From assembly GCF_019578655.1 (NCBI RefSeq), contig NC_063264.1, forward strand, positions 1,550,001-1,614,000: a stretch of 64,000 nucleotides of DNA, read 5' to 3'. Positions 35,201 through 47,309 of the stretch are shown here, piece by piece. Both the position numbers and the translations under genes were made by a program. Numbering within the stretch: position 1 is the stretch's first letter; each line of letters starts with the position of its first letter. The DNA comes from Ricinus communis (Eukaryota > Streptophyta > Magnoliopsida > Malpighiales > Euphorbiaceae). Below the pieces are notes generated by a model that worked only from the letters and a program-made list of their open reading frames with translations, was not told where the DNA came from and searched no databases.

Positions 35201-37845
35201 CAATTGGACGGATTTACACAGCACAGTTTGGCAAGGAGAACGAAGTTCAGGGCTTTTCAGAAGAAGGTGGGAGGTTTGTTCCCAGCGAAAAGGTGCTGGG
35301 ATTGAGGAGAAAATTAATCAAGTTTATGGAAGATCACATTTATCCTTTGGAAAATGAGTTCTACAAGCTTGCTCAGTCCTCGTCACGTTGGACAGTGCAT
35401 CCAGAAGAGGAGAGGTTGAAGGCAATGGCAAAGAAAGAAGGACTTTGGAACTTATGGATACCTGTATTTTTTTCTCATCGTTCTTGGCTGTCTTTTAACC
35501 ATTCCTCACTGTATGTTACAAGTTTCAACCACAAAATTCATTGACCTTGTGCTTTTCTGCAGCTAGATAGTGCTGAAAGAGCGAGAAAACTTATCTTTAA
35601 TGGAAGTAACTCTGCTGTCTCCAACAATACACATGATCAATTACTTGGTGCAGGCCTCTCAAACCTTGAATATGGTTACCTTTGTGAGATCATGGGCCGT
35701 TCTGTTTGGGCTCCGCAAGTGTTCAATTGTGGTGCGCCTGACACTGGAAATATGGAGGTAAAATGAGTTCATGTTCTTTAAGGCCTGTAAATATTTGTAA
35801 GAATAATTACCACTTACACCATTCAGTAATTTTTTCTTGCAATGTTCTCTTAAAATCTAAAGTTGGCAAGAAAAGAAGTAATACTGCCTGGATAAAATAG
35901 TTGGAGATTCTTTTTTTCATAGGAGAGGAGTTTGAGATAAGCTGGCTGCAAAAAGCTTTTATTGCCTCAATGAATTTGAAAGGTCATGCATCTGAATAGC
36001 TTTTCAGAGTCTGCATGTAAAATGATATAGTATGTTTTTCTTGCATTGTGCATTTACATCTTTATGCTCTCTTAGTTCATTTACTTTTACATCATAGGTA
36101 TTGCTGCGGTATGGGAACAAAGAACAACTACTGGAATGGCTCATTCCACTGCTTGAAGGAAAGATCCGTTCTGGATTTGCAATGACAGAACCACAGGTTG
36201 CATCATCCGATGCTACAAATATCGAGTGTTCTATTAGAAGGTAACATGTCGAGGATGAAATGTCCATTTCTAACTAAAAGTGGATACAATTATGCTCAAA
36301 TATTTGCTTCTAGGGTGTTAGTACTTGTGATAGTTATCTGAAGCACACAATTTGTTATATTCTGCTTAGTTGTCTGTAACTATATTTCCTTTCCTTGTAC
36401 AGGCAAGGTGATTCATATATCATCAATGGGAAAAAGTGGTGGACAAGTGGCGCCATGGATCCAAGGTGTAGAGTTCTTATAGTGATGGTTAGTATGGTTG
36501 GGCTGGGTGGTTTTTATGATTGTCCATGTTGTTAAACGGTCATTTGAAAAATATGCAGGGAAAGACTGACTTCACTGCTCCCCAACATAGGCAGCAGTCC
36601 ATGATCTTAGTGGATGTTCAGACTCCAGGTGTACACATAAAGAGACCACTAATGGTTTTTGGCTTTGATGATGCACCTCATGGTCATGCTGAAATTTCAT
36701 TTGAAAATGTACGTGTGCCTGCAAAGAATATACTACTGGGCGAAGGACGTGGGTTTGAAATTGCGCAGGTAAAGTTGGTTCTTTCCTTTTGGAAGTAATA
36801 TAATGGATTAACATTCTGGTAGATAAGTTGTTTTCATTATAATGAGCTTTTAACAAAAAATTTATTCAATTTAAGACTGTCAAGGGTTGAAGTGCGAGCT
36901 TCTAGCAAAACTTGTTTGTATAGGCAAGATTTATAAGGTTTGCCTTGTGTGCCGATTTTCTATCAGTTCTATGTTAGGCATGTATAAATACACTTGTAGA
37001 ACCTCTTGAGAGAACACTTGTGAATCTCTACATTTAAAGTGTTTGTTGTCAACTGAGGAAATTGGTGTACTCAAGCTGCTGATTGCATCCATGGCTTGAA
37101 ATTTCAGCAGTTCTGCCACTTCCAAGTGAATATGACATCATTCGTGGCTCTTCTTTCTTGCAGGGTAGACTGGGTCCTGGAAGATTGCACCATTGCATGA
37201 GATTGATTGGTGCTGCTGAGCGTGGAATGCAACTGATGGTTCAAAGGGCTCTCAATAGAAGAGCGTTTGGAAAATTGATTGCCGAGCATGGTTCATTTCG
37301 TTCAGATATTGCAAAGGTGTTTTGATTTAGCATTTTGTCAGAGTACATATATCGTGGAATAATTTTCTTTTTGTGTACCTGAAGAAAGTGGGGAAATGTT
37401 ACGTTTCAGTAAAAATCCAGGAACTTCTTGGTAATCCTGTAAAATTGTTTGTTTTATGCAGTGCCGAGTAGAACTGGAGAAAACCAGACTGTTGGTTTTG
37501 GAGGCTGCCGACCAGCTTGATAGGCTTGGGAACAAAAAGGCTCGTGGAACTATTGCAATGGCCAAGGTACATTTGTCAGCATGATTTATTGTTGTCATAT
37601 TTTAAAAAAATTAAGAATATTAATTAAACAAAGATGGGGAATAACGTTAACAGGTAGCAGCTCCAAACATGGCATTGAAGGTTCTTGACATGGCAATGCA
37701 AGTACATGGGGCAGCAGGCCTATCGTCAGATACCGTTTTGGCACATCTTTGGGCTACAGCAAGAACACTGAGAATTGCAGATGGCCCTGATGAAGTCCAC
37801 TTGGGTACCATTGCCAAGTTAGAGTTACAGAGAGCTAAGCTCTGA
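32239..37845 (+). CDS. IBR3: IBR3/ACAD10-like acyl-CoA dehydrogenase with APH domain, copy B, 830 aa
   Basis: Tandem duplicate of the gene at 19880. Exons: 32239-32373, 32483-32617, 32720-32860, 33197-33328, 33498-33683, 33917-33994, 34145-34264, 34660-34758, 34860-34977, 35198-35463, 35563-35757, 36098-36240, 36403-36487, 36559-36768, 37164-37316, 37462-37566, 37654-37845. Every exon has exactly the length of its partner in copy A and all splice sites are intact, so both copies look functional. The kinase-like loop is HGDFRMDN, the ILDWE motif is kept, the dehydrogenase words are the same, and the C-terminus is again AKL. Introns differ by small indels; the intron after exon 11 is about 110 bp longer than in A. 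Amino-acid changes are scattered, for example NEVT to NGVA in exon 2 and RGYITQF to RIYTAQF in exon 10. Confidence 0.95.
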
Positions 37846-39158
37846 AAGCATACGATAGAACTTCGAGCACTTGCCTCGATTGGGAGCTCAAGTCGGAGCT
37901 GTCCTCCCCCTGCAATAAAAATAAAAGCTAGAAAATGCATGCTTGTTTATTTTCGGAAGTTAAAGAAAGAGGAAACAAAAAAATAAAGTAACACAAGAGG
38001 GGGTTGAAAATAAATTTTAAAAATTCAGATCTGAGAAAGTGTAATTGTGTGTAGAATAGCATGATTTATCTGATTATTTTAAAATGATCCAAAATTCATC
38101 AATTCATTCACAGCTCGTGTCAGCTATTTTGTCAATTAATAGTCCAAAAACGGTGGACGGATATTTATGAGAATGTAAGGTAATTTGGTTCCGGAGAAGA
38201 AACGTATTTACTATTTGCTCACCACAACGGTTCAGAGGGTATTTGTGGGAGTGAATATTTTTCTGTCGCTAAAAACCTACAGGCTGCAACGACAGTCAGT
38301 AAAAGATACCATCAGCGTCTTAGCTTCGTCGCAAAATATCAGTCAGGAGTCACGGATGAATATATCATTGCGTGACATGTGTGCATCGGGGACGTGTATT
38401 TGTCGTTGCAATAGTCTATATGTTGCTGCTAGTTTCAAGTTTCAGCTACCCTTTTCTTTTTTCCCCTTCTTTTCCTTCCCATCAACACATGGAATACGAC
38501 ATTGAAGAGAGAATTACAAAATGTTGTCTTCACAAAAAAATTTGTTACTTTTTTGCATTCCTGAGGTAGCTGTACAAAGGGAAATTCTAGGTCGTCTAGT
38601 TAATATTAACATCACATATAATTCTCTCGAAGGAATTGAGTGCAATGAGAATCTAATCATACTCTAGCTCTCAAGCTTCCCATTCTCAAGATTTTACCCT
38701 TTTCTGACGAAAAAGAATGTATATTGGGATGGAAGGTATAATTAATTAAGTTTACTTGCTTCAATTAGAAGTACTCTAAAAATGACCAAAAATAAAATCA
38801 GATTACGATTTCCTATTAATATGATATTCTTGCAGGTGAAATAGACTCCTGATTTTCGATTACTGTAATATATATTCTTCTGTTCACAAATATATTCAAG
38901 AAGGAAAAGCTATAAGAATTAGTAATAAGAGCAACCGGTGCTTCGAATGAGCATTCCGAAAACCTGAAACCTTTGGGTGCTTAATAGCTTGTTGGTTAGG
39001 TGCTGATAAAGAAAAACGCTTGGGAAACTAAGAAAAACCAGTTACCCCAATTTTCACCTTCGCACGCGCAGTTCTTATTCAATCATTTTTCTTTCTATTT
39101 TTTTATTTGAAAAGACTTTTTCAGTCTTTATTTAGTATCTAACTTATCAATTAGGGAG
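37846..39158. other. intergenic, no gene seen
   Basis: 3' flank of IBR3-like copy B, then a moderately balanced stretch (about 38180-38500) with a chance 106-codon frame that has no recognisable motif. The rest is AT-rich. Confidence 0.5.
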
Positions 39159-39637
39159 AAAGTAAAAATTTGACCCATGTTGCAGATTTTGTGGTTTTTT
39201 TGCCGATACTTTAGTATGTCGAGAATTAAAATATTAATAATTTGTATCTAAATTCATTAATACTATTACTCATTTATTATTTGATTTGTTGCCACCTTCT
39301 TATCAATTTAGCTTTTATCAAAGATTAGTCATATCAAATTTAATAGAGTTTGGAGGAAAAAATTAAAAAAAAAAATCTTATAATTCGATTCTTTTTTTAA
39401 TTTTAATTAGTTTCGACGAGTTTTGAATGATAGAGAACTTTATATTTCGTTATTTATCCGACAAGATCAATTTTATAGCGATATAACTTTGAGATTCAAT
39501 TTTCAAAACTATTAACGGTATTAATGAATTTGGGCATATTATTGTGAACAATATAATTTTCAGAGTACTAAAATAATAAATCACTGGACTTTTTGTGTCC
39601 AAAAATTAAATCAAAGAGTCAATTTTTGTACTTTTTC
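39159..39637. mobile_element. probable AT-rich foldback element
   Basis: The two halves are imperfect inverted repeats about a centre near 39395. AAAGTAAAAATTTGAC on the left pairs with the complement of GTCAATTTTTGTACTTT on the right, and ATTCATTAATAC recurs inverted at about 39257 and 39517. No convincing target duplication was found, so the class is open. Confidence 0.45.
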
Positions 39638-39650
39638 TTAATTTTTATTT

Positions 39651-39943
39651 GGCAAAATTCATCATTGAACCCTTGAACCTTTTAGTTTTATTCTATTGAG
39701 CTTTGAATTTTTATTTTATTTTATTAAACCATTATATATTTATTAAGAATTTTTTACACATGTTTGATGAGATTTTTATTTATTTTATGAGCCTTATATT
39801 TTTATTTTTATTTTAAATAAAAACAATTAGATCTCAATAAAAGTAAAAATAAAAATATAAAGTCTTAATGAAAATAAAATAAAAATTAAAGAAGTCTATA
39901 AAATAAAAATAGAAAACTCAATAACTTAAAAATATATTTTACC
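39651..39943. mobile_element. MULE-type MITE with GGYAAAAT ends
   Basis: A 293-bp AT-rich element whose ends are inverted repeats (GGCAAAAT at the left, complement GGTAAAAT at the right, with similarity continuing inward over roughly 100 bases). It is flanked by 9-bp direct repeats that match at eight positions (TTTTTATTT at 39642-39650, TTTTCATTT at 39944-39952). A 9-bp duplication is the Mutator signature. The same GGYAAAA ends occur in the element at 53301. Confidence 0.7.
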
Positions 39944-40354
39944 TTTTCATTTTTTCTGTCACAAGCAAAAAAAAAAAAAAGCATAATATATAACTAGATA
40001 TTTATCATGGTGAATCCGCCTACAAGCTCATGATGCAACTTCCTTTCGTTTTTCTGATAAAAGCTTTCATGGTTTAATTATATTATCGTGCATGGCTGCC
40101 TGCTAACATCCAATAACATTCAAAATTTGGCAATTCAGTCGTTGCATGATAACTTCAAGAAGCTTTTTTCACCAACCATTAAAAATAATGAAAGGGAAAA
40201 AAGAAACCCTTAAAAATAGACTTAGAGGCAGCCTCTCTAATTTTAGAAAATAATAAGGATTTAATTTTGGCCTTGACTCTCCCACACCTCATATTTCCTA
40301 ACAAATTTTACTGTTCTTAGAAATTCTCTATTCCTGTGATCCCTGAATGCTCCG

Positions 40355-40362
40355 TATATAAA
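40355..40362 (+). promoter_or_regulatory. TATA box of the pectinesterase gene
   Basis: TATATAAA, 211 bases upstream of the ATG, which implies a leader of roughly 180 bases. Confidence 0.6.
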
Positions 40363-40572
40363 CATCTTGGTTTCCTTCTTCTATCTCACAAGCCAGAGCC
40401 CTCGGGGCATAACAACATATCTAATCATAGAAGCAAACCGCCCCAAGAGCTCTGAAAAAGTATCGGTTAGATTTCAATTTCTTTGCCTTCCTCCAAACTT
40501 TGTTTCCCATTGTTCATCTTCTTTAATTTGGTGAGTGTTTTGTATTTATAGCTTGATTCAAGACGATTCCAG

Positions 40573-42474
40573 ATGGCTTACGGGTATGATAATGGCTCCG
40601 TCGCGGAAGCAGCTGCTAGGAAAAAGAAGTTCGCCGTCATTGGTGTTTCATCTATTATCCTAGTAGCCATGGTGGTTGCTGTGGCAGTGGGTGTCAATGA
40701 TGGCAAAGAAAAAGGTGGTGAGTCCTCACCGTTGAGTGGCTCTAGCGGTCAGCTATCCACCTCAACAAAATCAATCCAAGCCATTTGCCAACCTACTGAT
40801 TATAAACAAACCTGCGAGGATAGTCTGAACAAAGCTGCAGGTAACACCAGCGATCCTCACAAGCTTGTTCAGGCTGGTTTCCAGGTTGCCATTGATGCTC
40901 TTAAAGTTGCCATTGAAAATTCCACAACATTGAAGGAAGTTGCCAAGGATCCTATGGCTAAACAAGCCCTTGATAATTGTAAAGAATTGATGAACACTGC
41001 CATCAGTGATCTCAAGACTTCCTTTCAGCAGGTTGGAGATTTTGATATCAGCAAGCTAGATGAGTACGTTGCTAATCTCAAAATCTGGCTTAGCGCCACA
41101 ATCACTTACCAGCAAACTTGTTTGGATGGATTTGATAACACCACTGGCCCAGCTGGACAGAAAATGAAGGAGATCTTGAGCACTTCTAGTCAGCTTACTA
41201 GCAATGGCCTTGCCATGGTTACTGGCCTTTCTTCAATCCTTCAGGATTTGGACCTTTCAGGATTGACTGGTCGCAAGCTCTTAGCACAAGGCAATGATAA
41301 TTTTCCATCCTGGCTTTCCCCAGCTAAAAGGAGACTCCTTGCTCAAACTCCAGCAACAATTAAGCCTAATATGGTTGTTGCTCAAGATGGAAGTGGCCAG
41401 TACAAGACTATTAACGAGGCAATAAAGAATATCCCTAAGAGCGGAAACTCAACCTTCGTTCTCTACATTAAGGAAGGAGTCTACAAGGAGGTTGTCACCT
41501 TCTCCAGAAGCTTGACCCACATCATGCTAATCGGTGATGGTCCTACAAAAACTAAGATCACTGGAGACCTCAGCTTTGCCGGTGGCGTCCAGATATACAA
41601 AACCGCAACAGTCTGTAAGTATAACATGTTCTTTCTCATTTTTTGTTTTCCTTATTTTTTAAAGGAGTGAATTCCTGAATTACGATAAAGACACTCGCTC
41701 TGCTATGTGAAAGAAAGTTCAGTATCCAATTTTCCATTGATTAATCAAATTTTATTTTTACTCAAAATTATTACAGCGGTCAGTGGAAGCCACTTCATGG
41801 CCAAGGACATTGGATTCGAGAACTCAGCAGGAGCTACTGGGCACCAGGCTATAGCACTGAAGGTACAATCTGATATGTCCGTCTTCTACAACTGCCAAAT
41901 TGATGGCTACCAAAATACACTCTTTTCCCACACTTATCGCCAATTCTACCGTGAATGCACCATCACCGGCACTATCGACTTCATATCCGGTGACGCCGCC
42001 GCAGTTTTCCAGAACTGCAAGATGGTAGTGAGGAAGCCATTGGAAAACCAACGATGTACGATTACAGCACAAGGAAGGAACAACACCCGTGAACCTACCG
42101 GCTTCGTCCTTCAAAACTGCACTATCACAGCAGAGAAAGATTACTTGCCAGTAAAGCTCGACAGCCCATCCTTCCTTGGCCGTCCATGGAAGCCGTACTC
42201 AAGAACCATCGTCATGCAATCTTCTATTGATGACATAATTGATCCAAAAGGATGGGCTCCATGGATGGGTACTTTTGGCATTGACACTTGCTCATTGTCT
42301 GAGTATGGGAATAGAGGACCCGGTGCAACTCTGACAAGCAGAGTTACATGGAAGGGTATTGTTAAGCTCTCTCCCCAAGATGCAGAAGCTTTCACCGCTG
42401 GTAAGTTCCTGGAGGGAGATAGTTGGATTGCGGCCACCGGAGTGCCCTATACTTCCGGGATGATGAAAGTGTAG
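40573..42474 (+). CDS. pectinesterase with PMEI pro-region, 579 aa, catalytic Asp replaced
   Basis: Pectin methylesterases remove methyl groups from homogalacturonan in the cell wall. Two exons, 40573-41614 and 41777-42474, join in frame within a T|CG serine codon. Residues 20-41 form a hydrophobic signal anchor. About 65-220 is the invertase/PMEI-like pro-domain. Two subtilase processing motifs follow, RKLL (234-237) and RRLL (253-256). The beta-helix catalytic domain has GVYKE, HQAIAL (Q371), YQNTL (Q393, N394), IDFISGD (D415) and LGRPWK (R483). In the family the QDTL Asp is the acid/base and DFIFG holds the nucleophile. Here QDTL reads QNTL and DFIFG reads DFISG. The rest of the fold looks intact, so it may be weakly active, inactive or retooled. 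Words resemble the AtPME21/PME28 group. Confidence 0.93.
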
Positions 42475-43560
42475 AGAGAAGAAAGGAGGAAACAAGAATT
42501 GACTTGTAATAGCTTTTATGTCAATTAATTAGTTGGTGCCTACTGCATATGTGCACATGTAACTTACAGCATATGAGAAAATAATAATATATAATTTATG
42601 TATTAATGTTACTTCTTATTTCTATATATATCTGAAAGAGAATTTTGTCATCATCCTTCCTTCTTCCTTGTGCTTAATCTTTTATAGCTCCCATGTATGT
42701 AATGTACATTTTCTTTTTATTATTGAAGTATGCTTTGATTGAATTGTGTCATGATTTTGAGTTTCAAAAGAGAAGTGCAAGGATGCTGTTATCAATGGCA
42801 GGGGAAGCTGTAGTGTTATTTTGCGATTCTACAATCATTTGTCTTTCTGTTTTTTCGGTTATTTTTTAGGTAGCCTCTCTCCCTTGTCTCCAGGGAATAT
42901 TAAAAAAAAAACTGAATTTTAACCTCAAATATGAATTTCGTTTTTTCACTTAAAGCAATTTTAGGCCACATCTTTAAAAAATATAATGCCACTTATATAA
43001 TTATTAATTAATTTTTCTGAGTTAATATAGGTTTATTTCTTCCTTATTTTATCATTAATTTCAATAAAATTGAGACATTGCAAACACCACAACCCTATCC
43101 CCCAGAAATTAATTAATTAAGACTTTTATACATAAGCAATTTGAAAATTTTCAACTACTATCTACTAATATCATATAATTAATTTTATTTACAAAGAATA
43201 ACTATCATCTGTTATATAACATAATATTTATTATACTTTAATAAACCATAATAAATAAATAAAATAAATACTTAATTATATTAATTAGATTCACTCATAT
43301 AAAATTATCTAAATATTAATTTAAAATTCTATATAATCAAATAATGGTTAAACTAAATAAATTTTACATAAAATAATACAGAATTTTTAAATATTTCATG
43401 ATATTAATATATTTTTAATTTTATTCTTTTCAAATAAAATTCACAATTTTGACCAAATATAATAAATAATTATATAATGGGCCAAGAAAGTGAATACGAC
43501 AAAGAAAATCAAGAGTTGGGCCTTATTCGACCAGTCCAACTTCAATAGTCCATCAGCAGC
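42475..43560. other. 3' flank of pectinesterase, AT-rich, no gene seen
   Basis: AT-rich intergenic DNA with no supported coding region. Confidence 0.55.
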
Positions 43561-43569
43561 TTTAGGGGA

Positions 43570-43577
43570 GCGGGAAA
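43570..43577. promoter_or_regulatory. E2F-like site upstream of CAP-H2
   Basis: GCGGGAAA, the complement of the canonical E2F site TTTCCCGC, 197 bases upstream of the CAP-H2 ATG and just before a CT-rich leader. This fits cell-cycle control of a condensin gene. Confidence 0.6.
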
Positions 43578-43601
43578 ACGCTCGACGAAAGCTTTTGAAC
43601 A

Positions 43602-43629
43602 CTCTTTCTCTCTCTCTCTCTCTCTCTCG
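43602..43629. repeat. (CT)n tract in the CAP-H2 leader
   Basis: About 13 CT dinucleotides, typical of pyrimidine-rich plant core promoters or leaders. Transcription probably starts near here. Confidence 0.9.
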
Positions 43630-43744
43630 CTAAATCTCTCTTACTTCCACTCGTAAGCTTTTCTCTTTAATTTTCCAGTTAACTAATCGAAACAGCAAAT
43701 CCCTTTCATTTTTCCGCCTTCTGCCCCACATCCCAAACACTAAA

Positions 43745-43777
43745 ATGAACAATTTAAAATCCAATTGGCAAAAATGA
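43745..43777 (+). CDS. upstream ORF (10 codons) overlapping the CAP-H2 start
   Basis: ATG at 43745 opens a 10-codon frame whose TGA (43775-43777) overlaps the CAP-H2 ATG (43774-43776) as ATGA. Expression as a peptide is not claimed. Its position makes translational coupling or repression possible. Confidence 0.45.
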   Translation: MNNLKSNWQK

Positions 43778-46700
43778 CTCTCCACAAAGAAAAAGAGCAG
43801 CCTCCAAAAAAAATCCACACAGTGCAAGCAGAGCGTGACCTAGAAGCCAATTGGGATGTCGATCTTGCCAAAAAGCTCGAAGATTACCTTTTAAAGCTTT
43901 GCTCCGGTGAAATTACCTCCGACGATAACGTCTCCGTTAATTTCGCTGAAGGTTAGGGTTTAATTGGATATTCAATTCTTTAAAATTAATTTTTGATGTT
44001 GGAATCAAAAATAATAAAAAATTGTTTTTTATTGGAAAATTTAGCTGCTTTGTTACTACAAGGTTCAGTTCAAGTGTATAGCAGAAAGGTCGAGTATCTA
44101 TACAACTTGGTTTTACATGCTTTGGACTTCCTTTCTCAAAAGAGGTTTGCTTTCCTTTTATTTTTTTTAATTAAATTTTGTTTCTTTTTAATTGTACTTA
44201 GTGTATAATTATTAAATGGTTCGTCTAATAAGTTAAAACTTGCTTATTTATTTGTGCGTTACTTTACATAGTTATTTGACAACCCATTTGATTGCTAAAT
44301 GCTGATATGTGCAGAGTTTTCTGTTATTTTGTTCATTATCTTGGGAATTCTTGCTGCCTTCAAATGTGTTTTTGGTGATATGTGCATGGTTCAAATGTGT
44401 CTTTGGTGATATAGTTAATACATGATGTTTGATGTGCCATAACTTATGTTTGGTGATATTGGCGGCACTGGAACCATTTTTATTTTCATTACGTTTCTCA
44501 AAGCACTAAGGCTAGGAAATGCATAAACTAGGCTGCCAATATGCCATGGAAGTGGTGCTTTTGTTGATTTTATCCTATTTGATCAGGCAACAAGAGCAAA
44601 CAGAGGGTACATCTTTCCAGCCTGAGCAAAATGGTTCCAATGCAGCTTCTGATGAAGAAAGTGATCAGTTCTGGGTCTCAGATGATGTTCCAGGTGGGTT
44701 TAAATACTGCATTCTGTTTTGCTGAAGTCATAGTGCAAACCTAACTATTTAATATCTGGCAGTGGAAGCAAGGAATAGCTTAGATGCTTCAACCAGCAAA
44801 GATGATTCTCTCTATCACTTTGTAAAACCGCCAGCAAATCTTATTGTTCTTGAAGGTGATTGCTTAAATACAACTGGTGATGGCGGGGAACTGGATTCAT
44901 ACCTGGTAATATATTATATGCATCCAGTTTTTAGGATATTAATGTATTTGTGACCTAACTGATAATAAGGCATTTCTCTTTTCTGCACTGTTTCAGTTAG
45001 CCACCAATGATCTCTACAGGGATTTTATTCTTTTAGACCCATGTGATGCTGACGCAGTGAATGATTTCTTCAATGGAGATGAAACTGGAAAAGGACTAAA
45101 TAGTACTTGTAAGGGAAGCTCCCCCCGCAAGAGCTTCCAGTCCCCCTCAAGACGTTCAGGAGGGACTGCACGTAAGTCATCTCTTGGAAAGAACCAGGAT
45201 GCAAAACTCAACCAAACTCCTGTGGCTGATTGTATTTTTGGTGATAATAGCTCTAAAGTGGTGCCCAATCCTCACACCTGTAATGGACTTGATATGGATG
45301 ACGATTATTCTGAACCCAGGAACTGGGAAGGTTCAGATGATGATAATAATGATGATGACCCATGGAAGCCTTTAAATCCTCATGAGCCTGGGACTTTAAA
45401 GGTGAAACCTTTCAGAAAAGGTTGTTAAAGAACTTGCTTGTCCTGTGTGTTTTCTTTTCTCTTAATTCGTTTGTGTTCCTAACTTCACGTTCCTTGGATT
45501 TTTGCTAACAAGCAGTAAAACCTTACCGAAGGAATGTGGTAAAATCCGCTAGGCAGACCTCTATAACTACTATGTTTCCACTTGCAAGGATGCGTGGTAC
45601 TATCAGTCCTGAGCTCACAGAAATATGGGAAGCACGTTTTAGCAGATCTGAAAAAACTGAAAGTGCAGATTCTCCTCCTTTATATGAAAAGGTACCAATT
45701 CTCTTGAGATTGTCCTCACATGTATTTTTCTTGTGTTCTTGCTTGATTCCTGATATTTCTGTTGCAGCTAAGGCAATCGCTGAGTAATGGAGGTTATAAT
45801 AATAGTGACACTTTTGGCAATGCTGAGAATGACGATGAAGGCAATGAGCATGACAGTGGCGTCCCAGATTTTGGGCAGCCTGATGATGATATACCAGAAA
45901 ATATGTATATGGATGAAGATCTTCATCATGAAAAGGTCGGTAGGTTCATCTTATGTTATGGTTCATATCTGATTATTTTAGTAGGAACATCTGAGTTGCT
46001 TATTATTTGATTTTATGCAGTATGACGATAGCTCTACTCACTTCGACATCAATGAAGCTTTTGGAAATGAAGATCCAAGCTCCCAAGCAAGCCTGGAAGA
46101 TCTTTGTCGCTCTCACCTGGTAAGGACAAATTTGTTTTATATTTATCTAGGGCTATTAACCAATGGGTTGATTTGATGAACTTTGCAAAATTGTTTTGGT
46201 GCATTTTGCAAATTGGTTTCTGATACTTTTCATGTCTCACTTGGTTATTATGAGTGTCGAAAATTACTTACCTTGTCATTTGCAGGATGCTCTCCTTGCT
46301 AACATAGCTGAAACAGAGAAGCAGACTGAATTAGCTACTCGGGTTTCGTCATGGAAACAGAAAATAGAGCATAACTTGGAAGAGCAAGTAAATCTCCCTT
46401 TAGTTAATTTTTAACTTTTTTGTTTTTGCCTTTTTTATTGTCTATCTGCTATTTTGTTGCTCAACTTTTGATCTGCTTTAAATTGAAGGTTAATTTTCTT
46501 TCTGGTAGGATTCACGCCCTTCGTTTGATATTCATGCCTATGGTGAAAGAATTCTTGACAAATTATCCCTGGAAGCAAATGGTGAAAACGTCATGTCCTT
46601 TGCTGATGTTGTGAAGGGCCAAGAGAAGCATGATGTGGCTCGAACATTCTCTGCACTTCTTCAGCTGGTAATTTTTGTATTATTTTATCAATTGTACCTG

Positions 46701-47306
46701 TTAAGTGAGGTTGGTTAGCTTAAAGTAGAAAGGATGTTATCTTTAGGAAGTTATCTTGGAGTGTCTACACATAGTGTTCAAGCTAGCATTCTCTTGGGAG
46801 CAAATCCAATATTTTGGTGATTGCACTAGGCAATGACCCTTAATGGCTGATTAAAAGTTTGGTTAAAACATTGGAAGCATTTTCTGTATCTGAAATCAGT
46901 ATTGTGATTGAAGTGTCTCAATGAATGTAGAGTTGCCAACTTTTCCAATTTTCAGGTGAATAATGGAGACGTCAATTTGGAGAGAAGTGGGGTAGGTGGT
47001 ATGTCTGTCTGTTACACAGCCATGAATCCTTTCCATATTCAGCTTCTTAACCATGACAAGAGACGGAAAGACCTACAATTTCGACTGTCAAAAAAGCGAG
47101 TAAAATCACCATTAAGGAGAGGTTGTAACAAGGGTTCAGGGGATAAGTCTGGCAAAGAGACATCTCCAAGCATTAATTCATCACAACTTAACGGCAATTT
47201 TACTGTGAAACTTGGGAAGATTGGTGGTGCAAGATGCACCCCTGAAAGCAAGAAGAGACGGAGAGCTCGATTTGTTGAACCAGTAGACATACACTCATCA
47301 AGGTAA
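43774..47306 (+). CDS. CAPH2: condensin-2 complex subunit H2 (CAP-H2), 668 aa
   Basis: Kleisin subunit of condensin II, which links the SMC2/SMC4 heads to the HEAT subunits and acts in the nucleus in chromosome condensation. Eleven exons: 43774-43951, 44045-44144, 44587-44693, 44763-44905, 44997-45420, 45516-45691, 45768-45935, 46021-46119, 46286-46387, 46509-46667, 46956-47306. They join in frame to 668 residues, close to the plant family length. Visible signatures are the N-terminal [19 protein letters not shown] and a helix near [20 protein letters not shown]. An acidic middle with [16 protein letters not shown] follows, and the C-terminal kleisin part has [12 protein letters not shown] and [15 protein letters not shown]. 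The tail is basic and Ser-rich. Intron 2 holds a short direct duplication around 44360-44420. The ATG at 43774 is the first in frame. Confidence 0.92.
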
Positions 47307-47309
47307 CCC

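Noticed and set aside
38185..38505. 106-codon plus-strand frame after IBR3-like copy B
   Set aside because: No recognisable domain and ordinary intergenic composition; length is within chance expectation.
43765..43773. Start of CAP-H2 at 43765
   Set aside because: That codon is TTG; the first in-frame ATG is at 43774.
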